Below are positions 8,484 through 24,017 of a stretch of DNA of 64,000 nt, piece by piece. A program made the translations under genes and the position numbers. The notes under the pieces were generated by a model. It saw only the letters and a program-made list of their open reading frames with translations, was not told the DNA's origin and did not search any database. Every line of letters begins with the position of its first letter. Within the stretch, counting starts at the first letter, position 1. This DNA comes from Arthrobacter sp. OV608 (GTDB lineage Bacteria > Actinomycetota > Actinomycetes > Actinomycetales > Micrococcaceae), in NCBI GenBank assembly GCA_900110595.1, contig FOEZ01000004.1:1-64000 (forward strand), given 5' to 3'.

Positions 8484-8586
8484 AACGCTCTCTCAGTTAA
8501 TGCGCGAATTTCGGCTACGCTCTCTCACTTTCTTAGCGAAAGTGAGAGAGCGATGGCCCAAAGGCGACATTAATTGAGAGAGCGTT
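8484..8586. repeat. Nested double palindrome built from four CGCTCTCTCA copies
   Basis: Outer arms at 8484-8502 and 8568-8586 (19 bp, one G-U-compatible mismatch) enclose an inner perfect 15-bp hairpin, CGCTCTCTCACTTTC (8518-8532) against 8538-8552 with loop TTAGC. Each of the four arms contains CGCTCTCTCA or its complement. The element sits between the end of argH and the 5' end of the PNPOx gene. It may terminate the arg operon, or it may be a mobile-type extragenic palindrome. Confidence 0.88.
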
Positions 8587-8592
8587 TGGTGG

Positions 8593-11210
<2,618 letters not shown>

Positions 11211-11256
11211 TTCAAATGCTCCTTGTGGTTGGGGATTGCAGATATTGTCTTCAAGC

Positions 11257-11787
11257 TTATTGCCCGGCCTCTTCGGCCAGTTGCAGGAACCTGGCGGCGA
11301 GGTCCTGGCCGCCGTTCGGGTCCCGGGAGACCAGCAGCACGGTGTCGTCCCCGGCGATGGTTCCCAGGATGGACGGCATCACCGAGTGGTCGATGGCCAG
11401 GGCCAGGAAATTGGCGGCTCCGGGCGGGGTGCGGAGCACGGCGATGTTGGCCGAGGCCTCCGCGGTGACCAGGAGTTCGCTGCAGAGCCGCGCCAGCCGG
11501 GCGTCCAGGATTTCCTGGCTCACCCCGCTCTTGGCGGCCCGTTCGCCGCCCTCGCCGGGGACGGCGTACACCAGCACGCCTTCCTTGCCGCGGACCCGGA
11601 CCGCGCCGAGTTCCACGAGGTCGCGGGACAGCGTGGCCTGGGTGACCTGCACGCCGTCGTCCGCGAGCAGGGCCGCCAGCTCCGCCTGGGACCGCACGGA
11701 TTCACCCGTGAGGATGGCCGTGATGCGTGCCTGGCGGGCAGTTTTGGTGGCCGGGCTGGAGCCCGGCACCGCCGGTTGGGCTGACAC
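11257..11787 (-). CDS. argR: Arginine repressor
   Basis: 176-aa hexameric DNA-binding regulator. The N-terminal winged helix (about 17-80) holds [25 protein letters not shown], with the SR motif that reads ARG boxes. The C-terminal domain has [12 protein letters not shown], where GTIAGDDT binds arginine and makes subunit contacts. GTG start overlapping the argF stop by one base (TAGTG). Lying inside the operon it should repress, it is probably autoregulated through the operator upstream of argC. Confidence 0.96.
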   Translation of the reverse strand: MSAQPAVPGSSPATKTARQARITAILTGESVRSQAELAALLADDGVQVTQATLSRDLVELGAVRVRGKEGVLVYAVPGEGGERAAKSGVSQEILDARLARLCSELLVTAEASANIAVLRTPPGAANFLALAIDHSVMPSILGTIAGDDTVLLVSRDPNGGQDLAARFLQLAEEAGQ

Positions 11788-12797
11788 TAGAACGTGCTCT
11801 CTCCGGTGCCTTCAACGGGAGCAAGGCCGTCCACGAAGGCCAGGCCGGACCGGTGCATGAGCCAGGCCATCAGGGCCTTCTGGGCGTGGAGCCGGTTTTC
11901 GGCTTCGTCCCAGACGATGGATTGCGGGCCGTCGATGACTCCCGCCGAAATTTCGTAGCCGCGGTAGGCGGGCAGGCAGTGAAGCACGACGGCGTCTTCC
12001 GCGGCGTGTGCCATGGCCTCCTCATCGACGGAGTACTCGCGGAACAGCTGCAGCCGGGCTTCCTTCTCGGCTTCCTGGCCCATGGACACCCATGTGTCTG
12101 TTGCGACGACGTCGGCCCCCTTGAGGGCCGCCGCGGCATCCGTGGTGATCAGTACCGAGCCGCCGGTCTCTGCCGCGCGTTCCTGCGCTTCGGCCACCAC
12201 GTCATCGGCAGGGAGGTAGCCTTCGGGCCCGGCGATCCGGACGTGCATGCCGGCCGTGACGCCGGCCAGGAGGTAGGAGTTGGCCATGTTGTTGGCGGCG
12301 TCCCCGAGGTAGCTCATGGTGAGGCCCTTGAGTTCGCCCTTGTGTTCCTTCACGGCCAGCAGGTCCGCGAGCAGCTGGCAGGGATGGTAGTCATCGCACA
12401 GGGCGTTGATCACCGGCACCGTTGAGTTTTCCGCCATCGCCACCAGGCCGGCGTGCGGACCGGTCCGCCAGACGATGGTGGAGACCATGCGCTCCAGGAC
12501 TTTGGCGGTGTCCTCCACGGATTCCTTGTGGCCGATCTGGGCTTCGCCGGGATTGATGATCAGGGCGTTGCCGCCCATGTCCGCGATGCCGGTGGCAAAC
12601 GAGACCCGGGTCCGGGTGGAGGTCTTGTCGAAGATCACGGCAACGGTCTTGCGGCCGCTTCCCGTTGCGGCGAACGGCTGGACGCTGTACGGATCGGCCT
12701 TCATGCGGACCGCAAGGGCCAGGACCTCCGCCTGCTCGGCGGGGCTGAGGTCTGTGTCCTTGAGGAAGTGCCGGGTGGTGCCGGTGGCTGTTGTCAC
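11787..12797 (-). CDS. argF: Ornithine carbamoyltransferase
   Basis: 336-aa enzyme converting ornithine and carbamoyl phosphate to citrulline. The carbamoyl-phosphate loop is FDKTSTRTRVSF (STRTR), HPCQ occurs in the DDYHPCQLLADL segment, and the ornithine-site HCLPAYRGYE carries the Cys-Leu-Pro motif. The GTG start lies in a GTGA overlap with argD. The length and order D-F-R match other Micrococcaceae arg operons. Confidence 0.97.
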   Translation of the reverse strand: MTTATGTTRHFLKDTDLSPAEQAEVLALAVRMKADPYSVQPFAATGSGRKTVAVIFDKTSTRTRVSFATGIADMGGNALIINPGEAQIGHKESVEDTAKVLERMVSTIVWRTGPHAGLVAMAENSTVPVINALCDDYHPCQLLADLLAVKEHKGELKGLTMSYLGDAANNMANSYLLAGVTAGMHVRIAGPEGYLPADDVVAEAQERAAETGGSVLITTDAAAALKGADVVATDTWVSMGQEAEKEARLQLFREYSVDEEAMAHAAEDAVVLHCLPAYRGYEISAGVIDGPQSIVWDEAENRLHAQKALMAWLMHRSGLAFVDGLAPVEGTGESTF

Positions 12798-14119
12798 TGG
12801 GCGTCCTTAGCTGCTTGGAGGATGGCCGGGAATGCGGCGAGGAAGGTGTCCGCCTGTGCACTGGTGAGAACCAGCGGCGGCGCCAGGCGGATGGTGCGCG
12901 GACCGGGGCTGTTGACGATGAAGCCGGCGTCAAGGCCAGCCTGCACCACGGCCGGTGCCACGTCCGCATCCAAATCGAAGCCGATCAGGAGGCCTTCGCC
13001 CCGGACGTCGATGACGCCCGGGATGGCGGCCAGCGCTGAACGCAGGTGCTCCCCCACCGAGGCGACGTTCGCCAGGACATCCTGGCTTTCGATGGCATGC
13101 AGGGTGGCGAGTGCTGCCGCAGTGGCCACGGGGTTGCCGCCGAAGGTGGTGCCGTGCTGGCCTGCACTCAACAACGACGACGTCCCCTCACCAAAGGTGA
13201 CCAGCGCGCCGATCGGGAATCCACCGCCCAGGCCCTTGGCCAGGGTGACGGCGTCCGGCATGATCCCGGCGTCCTCGCTGGCCAGCCATTTGCCGGTCCG
13301 GCCGATGCCGGTCTGCACCTCATCGAGGATGAGCAGGGCGCCGGTGCGGGCGGTCAGTTCCCGTGCAGCCTTCAGGTATCCGGGCGGCAGGGGACGGACC
13401 CCGGCCTCGCCCTGGATCGGTTCGAGGAACACTGCGGCCACGGTTTCGTCAACGGCTGCCTTCAGGGCTTCGGTGTCGCCGAACGGGATGTGCACCACGC
13501 CGCCGGGCAGGGGCTCGAACGGCGCGCGGTAGGCCTCTTTTGCCGTCAGCGCCAGGGCGCCCATGGTCCGGCCGTGGAAGGCACCTTCGAGCGCGATGAT
13601 TTTGGTCCGTTTGGTCTCCCCGCCGCCCGAGTTGCGGCGCGCCAGCTTGAAGGCGGCCTCGTTGGCCTCGGTTCCGGAGTTGGTGAAGAACACCTTGGAT
13701 CCGGCCGGCGCGTTGCTGAGGGCCAGGAGCTTTTCGGCCAGCGCGATCTGGGTGGGGCTGGTGAAGAAGTTGGACACGTGGCCCAGCGTGGCCAGCTGGC
13801 TGGAAATAACCGAGGTGACGAACGGGTTGGCATGGCCCAACGCGTTGACCGCGATCCCGCCCAGCAGGTCCAGGTATTCCTTGCCGTCGGCGTCCCACAC
13901 GAGGCAGCCGGCACCGCGGACCAGGACGCGCTGCGGGGTGCCGAACACGCCCATCAAGGAGGTGGAATAGCGGGCCAGCCACTCCGATCCGCTTCTCGTT
14001 CCAGTCATAACGGAAGCTTTGGAGGCCGGACCGGCGATGGGGGCCCGGGAGTGGTCGGGCACCGCGAAGCGGGCGGGGCCCCCATCGCCGGCCGGACTCA
14101 CCTCAAAAGTTTCGTTCAT
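12794..14119 (-). CDS. argD: Acetylornithine aminotransferase
   Basis: PLP enzyme converting N-acetylglutamate semialdehyde to N-acetylornithine. It shows [18 protein letters not shown] (phosphate-binding loop), [25 protein letters not shown] with the PLP-ring Asp, and [14 protein letters not shown] with the Schiff-base Lys. At 441 aa it is about 40 residues longer than usual at the N-terminus. The core starts at about residue 48 ([15 protein letters not shown]). The long start is supported by GAGGAG 8 nt upstream and an ATGA overlap with argB. The alternative Met at residue 38 has no ribosome site. Confidence 0.95.
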   Translation of the reverse strand: MNETFEVSPAGDGGPARFAVPDHSRAPIAGPASKASVMTGTRSGSEWLARYSTSLMGVFGTPQRVLVRGAGCLVWDADGKEYLDLLGGIAVNALGHANPFVTSVISSQLATLGHVSNFFTSPTQIALAEKLLALSNAPAGSKVFFTNSGTEANEAAFKLARRNSGGGETKRTKIIALEGAFHGRTMGALALTAKEAYRAPFEPLPGGVVHIPFGDTEALKAAVDETVAAVFLEPIQGEAGVRPLPPGYLKAARELTARTGALLILDEVQTGIGRTGKWLASEDAGIMPDAVTLAKGLGGGFPIGALVTFGEGTSSLLSAGQHGTTFGGNPVATAAALATLHAIESQDVLANVASVGEHLRSALAAIPGVIDVRGEGLLIGFDLDADVAPAVVQAGLDAGFIVNSPGPRTIRLAPPLVLTSAQADTFLAAFPAILQAAKDAQ

Positions 14120-15075
14120 GCGTTCATCTCCTCGTCGGGGACGACCTGGGTGCCAATTCCCGCCGTCGTGAATGTTTCCAGAAGCATGGAGTGGGGCAGG
14201 CGTCCGTCCACGATGTGCGCACGTTCCACTCCCTCGTCGATGGCCTTGAGGCAGGCGGCCATCTTGGGGATCATGCCCGATTCGAGTTTGGGAAGCATGT
14301 CCCGCAGCTCCGAGGCCGTCAGCGAGGAAATCAGCGAGGACTTGTCGGGCCAGTTGGCATACAGGCCTTCAACGTCCGTCAGGATGACCAGCTTGGAGGC
14401 GCCCAGCGCCGAGGCCACGGCCGCAGCAGCCGTATCGGCGTTAACGTTGAGGACCTGGCCGGTGGGCTGGAAGCGTGCCGTACCGGCCACGCCGTCGCCG
14501 CCGTCCACGATCTCCGGGGCGACGGTGGAGATCACCGGGATCCGGCCGGCCTCGAGGATGTCCACAATGCCTGCCGGATCGACGCCGACCACCTCGCCCA
14601 CCAGCCCGAGGTCCACTTCTTCGCCGTCCACCACGGTCCCGGTCCGGACTGCGCGCAGCAGGCCGCCGTCTTCCCCGGACATGCCCACCGCGTAGGGGCC
14701 GTGGGAGTTGATCAGGCCCACCAGTTCGCGTCCCACCTGGCCGGTGAGGACCATCCGGACCACGTCCATGGCCTCGGGGGTGGTGACGCGCAGCCCGCCC
14801 TTGAACTCGGATTCAATGCCCAGCCGGCCCAGCATGGAGTTGATCTGCGGGCCGCCGCCGTGGACCACCACGGGGTGGATGCCCACGTGGTGGAGGAACA
14901 CGATGTCCTCGGCGAAGGCGCGGCGCAGCTCGTCGTTGACCATGGCGTTGCCGCCGTATTTGACCACCATGATGGAACCGGCGAACCGCTGGATCCAGGG
15001 CAGCGCTTCGATCAGGGTGGCGGCCTTGTCCTGGGCATCGGACATGCTGGTGGTTTCACGCGTCTGGGTGTTCAT
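14116..15075 (-). CDS. argB: Acetylglutamate kinase
   Basis: Phosphorylates N-acetylglutamate, usually the arginine-inhibited step. 319 aa of the amino-acid kinase fold, with VVKYGGNAM near residue 37 (catalytic Lys), VHGGGPQIN (substrate/phosphate loop), [13 protein letters not shown] and the C-terminal GMIPKMAAC with catalytic Lys. ATG start with GGAAAG 9 nt upstream. A 42-nt gap separates it from argJ, one of the two non-overlapping junctions in the operon. Confidence 0.96.
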   Translation of the reverse strand: MNTQTRETTSMSDAQDKAATLIEALPWIQRFAGSIMVVKYGGNAMVNDELRRAFAEDIVFLHHVGIHPVVVHGGGPQINSMLGRLGIESEFKGGLRVTTPEAMDVVRMVLTGQVGRELVGLINSHGPYAVGMSGEDGGLLRAVRTGTVVDGEEVDLGLVGEVVGVDPAGIVDILEAGRIPVISTVAPEIVDGGDGVAGTARFQPTGQVLNVNADTAAAAVASALGASKLVILTDVEGLYANWPDKSSLISSLTASELRDMLPKLESGMIPKMAACLKAIDEGVERAHIVDGRLPHSMLLETFTTAGIGTQVVPDEEMNA

Positions 15076-15117
15076 GCTGTCACTTTCCGCAACGGTTATT
15101 CCGGGGGGGCGCGGCTC

Positions 15118-17321
<2,204 letters not shown>

Positions 17322-17330
17322 TTACAGCAA

Positions 17331-17360
17331 AAGTATTCACTAGGCCCGATATTTATGCAT
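17331..17360 (-). promoter_or_regulatory. Candidate ArgR operator (two ARG-box-like half sites) upstream of argC
   Basis: On the minus strand ATGCATAAAT (17351-17360) and GTGAATACTT (17331-17340) are spaced 20 bp centre to centre, about two helical turns, immediately 5' of argC. ARG boxes are AT-rich TGAAT/ATTCA-type sites, and paired boxes before argC are usual for ArgR-controlled operons. The match is partial, so this is an inference from sequence plus position. Confidence 0.5.
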
Positions 17361-17483
17361 ACGCCCGCGTTCCTCCCTCAGACTTAACGGCCGAAGGCCT
17401 GCCGTATCCTGAGTAGAGGGTGATCCTGACCGTGCAGTCCGAATGTCGGCTGCAATGTTGCCCGCAACAGTCACGAGGCGTCT

Positions 17484-18575
17484 TTGACCACCACCCTACC
17501 CACTTCCGTCCGCCGTGGCCCGCGTGTCCGGCAGCCGAACGCCGTAGTCCTGAGCTACTCCGAACTCTTGAAAGCCGTCAAAGCCGAGGGCCTGCTGGAA
17601 CGGCGCGTGGGTTTCTACGCCACACTGTTCTCGGTCCTGGTCCTCCTCATGGCAGCCGCGTGGTTCGGCTTCGCCCTGATCGGGGACAGCTGGTTCCAGC
17701 TCCTGATCGCGGCCGCCGTCGGCGTCCTCTGCACGCAGCTCAGCTTTCTCGCCCACGAGGCCGGCCACCGGCAGATCTTTGCCTCCCGGCGCGCCAACGA
17801 CTGGTCTGCGCGCCTGCTGGCCACGTCCGTGGCGGGAATCAGCTATTCCTGGTGGGAACAAAAGCACGGCGCGCACCACAACCACCCCAATGTGGTCTCC
17901 AAGGACCCGGACATCGCCACCGGCGCCATCGCCTTCCACGCCGAGGGCGCGGCCACCAGGCAGGGCCCGCTGTCCTTCCTGACCAGGAAACAGGGCTGGT
18001 TCTTCTTTCCGCTGCTCCTGCTCGTTGGGCTGGGCCTGCAGATAGATTCCGTGCGCTTTATTGTGCGCAGGGCAAAGGTGACGCACCGCTGGGTGGAGAT
18101 TCCCATCCTCGCCGTCCGGCTGGCGCTGCTCCCGGTCCTGGCTTTCACCTTCCTGCCGCCTGGAATGGCTGCCGCTTTCATCGGCGTCCAGCTGGCGGTC
18201 TTCGGTTTTTACATGGGGGCCTCCTTTGCCCCCAACCACAAGGGCATGCCTGTCCTGCCTGCGGACAGCAGGGTGGATTTCTTCAGCCGCCAGGTCCTGA
18301 CCTCACGGAACATTTCCGGCGGCCGGTTTATGGACATCCTGCTGGGCGGGCTGAACCGCCAGGCGGAACACCACCTCTTCCCGGACATGCCACGGCCCCA
18401 GCTGGACCGGGCGGCCGTCATTGTTCGTGAGTATTGCAGCAAGCACCAGGTTCCCTATACCGAGACCACTTTGCTGCAGTCCTACGGCATCATCGTCCGC
18501 TACCTCAACCAGGTGGGGCTTGCGGCAGGACGCCACTTCGAGTGCCCCATGGCAACCGTTACGCGCCGCTACTGA
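17484..18575 (+). CDS. Membrane fatty acid desaturase
   Basis: 363-aa di-iron desaturase. The three His boxes are present: HEAGH (91-95), HGAHH followed by NHPN (128-136), and NRQAEHHLFP in the C-terminal part. Hydrophobic spans lie around 45-90 and 165-240. Enzymes of this class insert double bonds into membrane acyl chains or acyl-CoA. Position specificity cannot be told. The best start is TTG with GAGG 5 nt upstream. No closer ATG keeps the conserved N-terminal helix. It is divergent from argC. Confidence 0.9.
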   Translation: MTTTLPTSVRRGPRVRQPNAVVLSYSELLKAVKAEGLLERRVGFYATLFSVLVLLMAAAWFGFALIGDSWFQLLIAAAVGVLCTQLSFLAHEAGHRQIFASRRANDWSARLLATSVAGISYSWWEQKHGAHHNHPNVVSKDPDIATGAIAFHAEGAATRQGPLSFLTRKQGWFFFPLLLLVGLGLQIDSVRFIVRRAKVTHRWVEIPILAVRLALLPVLAFTFLPPGMAAAFIGVQLAVFGFYMGASFAPNHKGMPVLPADSRVDFFSRQVLTSRNISGGRFMDILLGGLNRQAEHHLFPDMPRPQLDRAAVIVREYCSKHQVPYTETTLLQSYGIIVRYLNQVGLAAGRHFECPMATVTRRY

Positions 18576-18652
18576 ACAGCCCCGCCGCGTCGCAGGTGGA
18601 GCCTAGGATGGGTGAACCGGGCCAGGAAATCCCCGCCCGTGGAAGGAAACCC

Positions 18653-19618
18653 ATGACGCACGCAATTGTCGCCGGGCAAGCCGGCGGTCCCGAAGTCCTC
18701 TCCTATGTTCCGGTTGAGCGTCCTGTTCCCGGCCCCGGGCAGCTGCTGGTCAAGGTGGCCGCGGCCGGAGTGAACTTCATTGACACCTACAAGCGCAGCG
18801 GCGTGTACAAGGTGCCGTATCCCTTCATCCCCGGTTCCGAAGCGGCCGGAACGGTGGAGGAGGTCGGTGAGGGCGTCACAGCCTTTGTTACCGGCGACCG
18901 TATTGCCACCGCCGAAGGCCAGGACTGCTATGCGGGCTATGCCCTGGTGGAGGCTGACAAAGCTCTGCCCGTGCCTGACGGCCTTGATGATTTCACGGCC
19001 GCCGCCCTCCCGCTGCAGGGCCTCACGGCGCACTACCTGATCAACTCCACCTTCAAGGTTGAGGCCGGCCATAACGTCCTGCTGCACGCCGGCGCCGGCG
19101 GAGTGGGGCTCCTGTTGATCCAGCTCCTGAAGGCAAAGGGCGCCCGAGTGATCACCACGGTATCCACCGACGAAAAGGAAGCCCTCGCCCTCGACGCCGG
19201 GGCGGACCATGTCCTGCGCTACGACGGCTTCGCTGATCGGGTCCGGGACCTCACGGACGGCCGCGGCGTGGACGTTGCCTACGACGGCGTGGGCAAGGAC
19301 ACCTTCGACGGTTCGCTCAGCTCATTGCGGGTGCGCGGCACTTTGGCTTTGTTCGGCGCTGCTTCGGGTCCTGTCCCGCCCGTGGATCCGCAGCGGCTCA
19401 ATGCCGGCGGATCGCTGTTCCTGACCAGGCCCACCATGGGCCACTATCTGCAGGACGCAGCAGAACGCCTCTGGCGGTCGGACGAAATTTTCGCCGCAGC
19501 AGCCAACGGAAGCTTGAAGGTCCGGATCGGCGCACGCTACCCGCTGTCCCAGGCGGCCCAGGCGCACCGCGACCTTGAGGGCCGGAAGACCACCGGAAAG
19601 GTCCTCCTGGTTCCGTAG
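18653..19618 (+). CDS. NADPH:quinone oxidoreductase (zeta-crystallin-like MDR family)
   Basis: 321-aa medium-chain reductase without zinc ligands. The GroES-like N-terminal half has VAAAGVNFIDTYKRSGVY and PGSEAAGTVEEVGEGV. The Rossmann half has HAGAGGVGLLLIQLLKAKGARV (about 147-168). Members reduce quinones with NADPH. The physiological substrate is unknown. ATG start preceded by GGAAGGAAACCC. It ends at a strong hairpin shared with pheT. Confidence 0.9.
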   Translation: MTHAIVAGQAGGPEVLSYVPVERPVPGPGQLLVKVAAAGVNFIDTYKRSGVYKVPYPFIPGSEAAGTVEEVGEGVTAFVTGDRIATAEGQDCYAGYALVEADKALPVPDGLDDFTAAALPLQGLTAHYLINSTFKVEAGHNVLLHAGAGGVGLLLIQLLKAKGARVITTVSTDEKEALALDAGADHVLRYDGFADRVRDLTDGRGVDVAYDGVGKDTFDGSLSSLRVRGTLALFGAASGPVPPVDPQRLNAGGSLFLTRPTMGHYLQDAAERLWRSDEIFAAAANGSLKVRIGARYPLSQAAQAHRDLEGRKTTGKVLLVP

Positions 19619-19640
19619 CAGGCATCAGCTGACATACAGA

Positions 19641-19686
19641 AAGGTCCCCGCTGCCAGGATGAACTCATCCGGGCAGCGGGGACCTT
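19641..19686. terminator. Bidirectional terminator hairpin between the quinone oxidoreductase gene and pheT
   Basis: AAGGTCCCCGCTGCC (19641-19655) pairs perfectly with 19672-19686, and the 16-nt loop holds a further GGAT/ATCC pair. It lies between two converging genes. The T-tracts are weak, as is common in high-GC actinobacteria. Confidence 0.75.
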
Positions 19687-19708
19687 CCGCGTGTTAAGGC
19701 TGCGCTGC

Positions 19709-22252
19709 CTACCGCTGCACCGCGCCGAAGCGTTCAGCGGCGAGGGCCACCGCGCTTTCCCGTGCAGCCGATGCTTCGTCCGCTGTCAGGGTGCGGTCGT
19801 CGGCACGGAACCGGAGTCCGAAGGCCAGTGATTTCTTGCCTTCCTCGATCCCCTTGCCGGCGTAGACGTCAAAGAGTGCAACGTCTTCCAGGAGTTCGCC
19901 GGCGCCTTCCCGGAGTGCGGCAAGCACGTCGTCGGCCGGGATGTCCGCAGGAACCACGAGCGCCACGTCCTGGGTGGCCACCGGGAACGAAGAGATGTGG
20001 CGGGCCACAATCACATCGGGCGCGGCGTCGAACAGTGCGTCGGCGTTGAGCTCCAGGGCCACGGACCGGGCCGGCATGTCCGATGCCGCCAGCAGCTTGG
20101 GGTGCAGCTCGCCGGCGTAGCCCACCAGTTCTCCGGTGCGCAGGGAGAGCCTGGCCGTCCGGCCGGGGTGGAATGCCTGGTGGCTGCCCTGGCTGACGAC
20201 GAGCTCCACGCCCAGGACGTCACCGGCAAGCCGGGCGATGTCCAGGGCATCAGCCCAGTCCCACACACGCGGGGCGTGCGCGGCGGCGGCCGGCGAATCA
20301 TGCCCGGTGAGGACCACGGCGAGGTGGAACGGCTGGGCGGGGACGCCGTCGTACAGGGCATCCAGCACCTCATCGGAAGGCTTCGCGCCCAGCGGCGGGA
20401 TGGATTCGGTACCCATCTTCTCGGCGGGCAGGAACACCAGGCCGGACTCGTAGAGCGCCAGGTCGCGGAAGCCGCGCGAGTGGTTCCGCTTGGCCACCTC
20501 GATGAGCCCGGGCAGGATGGAGGTCCGCAGGAAGCCCTGTTCCTCGCTGATCGGGTTGGCCAGCTTGACAGCCGTACGGCCCGCACCCTGTTCCGCCACG
20601 CCGAAGGTGTCGTTCGCGGCCTTGGACACAAACGGGTAGGACAGGACCTCGGTGAGGCCCGCATCGGCCAGTGCCTGGATGAGGCGGCGGCGCTGCTGCT
20701 GCACGCGGGTCAGTCCGCGCCCGGGAGGTGCCACGGGCAGCGTCGCGGGAATCTTGTCGTAGCCCACCAGGCGGGCGATCTCCTCGGAGAGGTCCTCCTT
20801 GGTCTCGAGGTCGTTCCGCCAGCTGGGGGCAGTGACGCTCCAGCCGCCGTCGTGCTTTACGACTGCCGCGCCGAGGTCCTCGAGGGAGGTGACGATCTGC
20901 TCTTCCGTGAAGTCGATGCCGATCCGGGCGGCAGCAAAGTCCGCGGGGAGATCGATGGTCACGGTGTCCGGGGCGGTTCCGACGTCGGTTCCTGCCTCGT
21001 CTGCCGTGCCGCCTGCGAGCTCCACGAGCAGGTCCACCACGCGCTGGGCGGCGATGCCGGCCACCTGCCAGTCAACGCCGCGTTCGAAGCGCTTGGACGC
21101 TTCGGACGGGAGCTTGTGGCGGCGGCGGGAACGGGAGATGGACACCTCGTCGAAGTGCGCAGCTTCCACCAGGATGTTCGACGTCGTGTCGCCCACCTCG
21201 GTGGCCGCACCGCCCATGACGCCGGCGATGCCGATGGCGCCGGAGTCGTCGGTGATCAGCAGGTCCTCGGGGTCAAGGGTGCGCACCTTGTCATCGAGGG
21301 TAGTGATCTTCTCGCCGGCCGCGGCACGGCGCACCACGATGTCTCCGGACAGCTTGTCCAGGTCGTAGCAGTGCGTGGGCTGGCCAAGTTCGAGCATCAC
21401 GTAGTTGGAGATGTCCACCGGCAGGGAGATGGAGCGGATGCCGGCCAGCCGGAGCCGGGACACCATCCACTGCGGGGTGGGCCTGGTGGCGTCCACGCCG
21501 CGGACGGTCCGGGCCACGAAGCGGTCGCAGCCCGGCTTGCCGTAGATGGGCGCGTCGTCGTTGAGCTTGACGCCGTAGCCGCCGGCGAGCGCCGCGGGAG
21601 CCGTTACGCGGGACGCGGGATCGGTGAAAGTCGTGCCGGTGGCGTGCGCGTATTCGCGTGCCACGCCACGGATGGAGAAGGCGTAGCCGCGGTCCGGGGT
21701 GACGTTGATTTCGGCGGCTTCGTCGTAGAGGCCCAGCAGTTCCATGGCGTCGGTGCCGATTTCGGGGTCCAGCCCGATGCGGGACAGCACCAGGATGCCG
21801 TCGTGGTCCTCGCCGATGCCCAGTTCGCGGACGGAGGCGATCATGCCGGCGGAGAGGTGGCCGTAAGTTTTGCGCGCGGAGATGTGGAAGTCGCCCGGCA
21901 GCACGGCGCCCGGCAGCGTGACCACCACTTTGTCGCCCTCAACGAAGTTGTGGGCGCCGCAGATGATGCCCTGCACGCCGGAGGGGTCGATGCCCTTGCC
22001 GGTGAGCGTCTGCTCCTGCCCCTCGGGGACAACGCGGACCTGGCACCAGTTGATGGTTTTGCCGTTGGTCTGCGGTTCTTTGACCAGGCTCAGGACCTGG
22101 CCCACCACAATGGGACCCTTCAGGGTGTCCGTGGGACGGTGGACGTCTTCTTCCTCAAAGCCCACCTTGACCAGTTCGGCCATCACGTCTTCGGCCGTTG
22201 CTCCGGCCGGTACCTCCGCGAATTCACGCAGCCAGGAAATTGGGATACGCAC
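19709..22252 (-). CDS. pheT: Phenylalanyl-tRNA synthetase beta subunit
   Basis: 847-aa subunit of the alpha2-beta2 enzyme. It opens VRIPISWLREF, followed by the tRNA-binding EMAP-like domain (about 40-150), B3/B4 editing domain, B5 domain and a C-terminal FDX-ACB anticodon-binding domain (SSFPVATQDVALVVPADIP, with FRADDRTLT near the end). I set the start at the GTG 2 nt after the pheS stop, preceded by GGAG at 8 nt. An open frame extends far upstream through pheS but is only a shadow. Confidence 0.96.
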   Translation of the reverse strand: MRIPISWLREFAEVPAGATAEDVMAELVKVGFEEEDVHRPTDTLKGPIVVGQVLSLVKEPQTNGKTINWCQVRVVPEGQEQTLTGKGIDPSGVQGIICGAHNFVEGDKVVVTLPGAVLPGDFHISARKTYGHLSAGMIASVRELGIGEDHDGILVLSRIGLDPEIGTDAMELLGLYDEAAEINVTPDRGYAFSIRGVAREYAHATGTTFTDPASRVTAPAALAGGYGVKLNDDAPIYGKPGCDRFVARTVRGVDATRPTPQWMVSRLRLAGIRSISLPVDISNYVMLELGQPTHCYDLDKLSGDIVVRRAAAGEKITTLDDKVRTLDPEDLLITDDSGAIGIAGVMGGAATEVGDTTSNILVEAAHFDEVSISRSRRRHKLPSEASKRFERGVDWQVAGIAAQRVVDLLVELAGGTADEAGTDVGTAPDTVTIDLPADFAAARIGIDFTEEQIVTSLEDLGAAVVKHDGGWSVTAPSWRNDLETKEDLSEEIARLVGYDKIPATLPVAPPGRGLTRVQQQRRRLIQALADAGLTEVLSYPFVSKAANDTFGVAEQGAGRTAVKLANPISEEQGFLRTSILPGLIEVAKRNHSRGFRDLALYESGLVFLPAEKMGTESIPPLGAKPSDEVLDALYDGVPAQPFHLAVVLTGHDSPAAAAHAPRVWDWADALDIARLAGDVLGVELVVSQGSHQAFHPGRTARLSLRTGELVGYAGELHPKLLAASDMPARSVALELNADALFDAAPDVIVARHISSFPVATQDVALVVPADIPADDVLAALREGAGELLEDVALFDVYAGKGIEEGKKSLAFGLRFRADDRTLTADEASAARESAVALAAERFGAVQR

Positions 22253-22254
22253 TG

Positions 22255-23393
<1,139 letters not shown>

Positions 23394-23516
23394 GGATGAA
23401 TGACCCCTAATTCACGTGCAAATATCGGTTCATTCAATGACCAGGTCAGGGCATACCGGAAAATCCGGCGGCCACTGCCCTCCAGTCTAATTGAACCGTC
23501 CAGCTACCATGGCCTC

Positions 23517-24014
23517 ATGACACCACGGAAGCCTTTGGCGCTTCGTGCGCCGCTGACCGGGCCGCAGGTGCTGCGGCTGCTCGCCAACGCTGCCAACGGC
23601 AGCACCGTCCTGGGGCTCGCCGTGGCTGCGTTGGCACGGACGGATGTCAGCCGGGGCCCGCGCGGACTCATTATCGGCGCCGGCTACCGGTGGCGCGTGC
23701 CGTTTGCCGGAGCATTTGCTCTGGGCAACGTTATTTTGTGCCGATGCACGGCCGGTGATTTGCTGGCCCGCCCGGAGCTGCTCGCCCATGAAGAAAAGCA
23801 CTGTTCCCAGTACGCCTGGTGCCTTGGCGCCCCATTCCTCCCGCTCTATTTCCTGGCTGCCGGGTGGTCGGTGCTGCGGACCGGCAATCCCGGAACGGGC
23901 AACTTCTTCGAACGGCATGCGGGTCTTGTTGCCGGCGGTTACCCCGTCCACGGGACACCGCCCCGAAGCTTCCGCCTGCCGGGGATGACACGCCCCTCCG
24001 GAACGGAGGCGTGA
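23517..24014 (+). CDS. Conserved-looking protein of unknown function with an HEEKH metal-site-like motif
   Basis: 165-aa protein that I do not recognise. It has an Arg/Pro-rich start, a hydrophobic helix around 20-45, the segment ALGNVILCRCTAGDLL, then LLAHEEKHCSQYAWCLG, which resembles the HExxH zinc-binding helix of metallopeptidases, followed by a hydrophobic stretch (about 110-130) and NFFERHAG. Five Cys/His residues cluster around the motif. The start is the ATG at 23517, chosen because the upstream frame overlaps the pheS leader region. It lies 3 nt before the SIMPL gene, so the two are probably co-transcribed. Confidence 0.65.
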   Translation: MTPRKPLALRAPLTGPQVLRLLANAANGSTVLGLAVAALARTDVSRGPRGLIIGAGYRWRVPFAGAFALGNVILCRCTAGDLLARPELLAHEEKHCSQYAWCLGAPFLPLYFLAAGWSVLRTGNPGTGNFFERHAGLVAGGYPVHGTPPRSFRLPGMTRPSGTEA

Positions 24015-24017
24015 ACC

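Noticed and set aside
23394..23516. A T-box or Phe-attenuator leader for pheS
   Set aside because: No T-box sequence and no Phe-rich leader peptide could be read. Only the Arg-rich overlapping ORF at 23313-23393 was kept, at low confidence.
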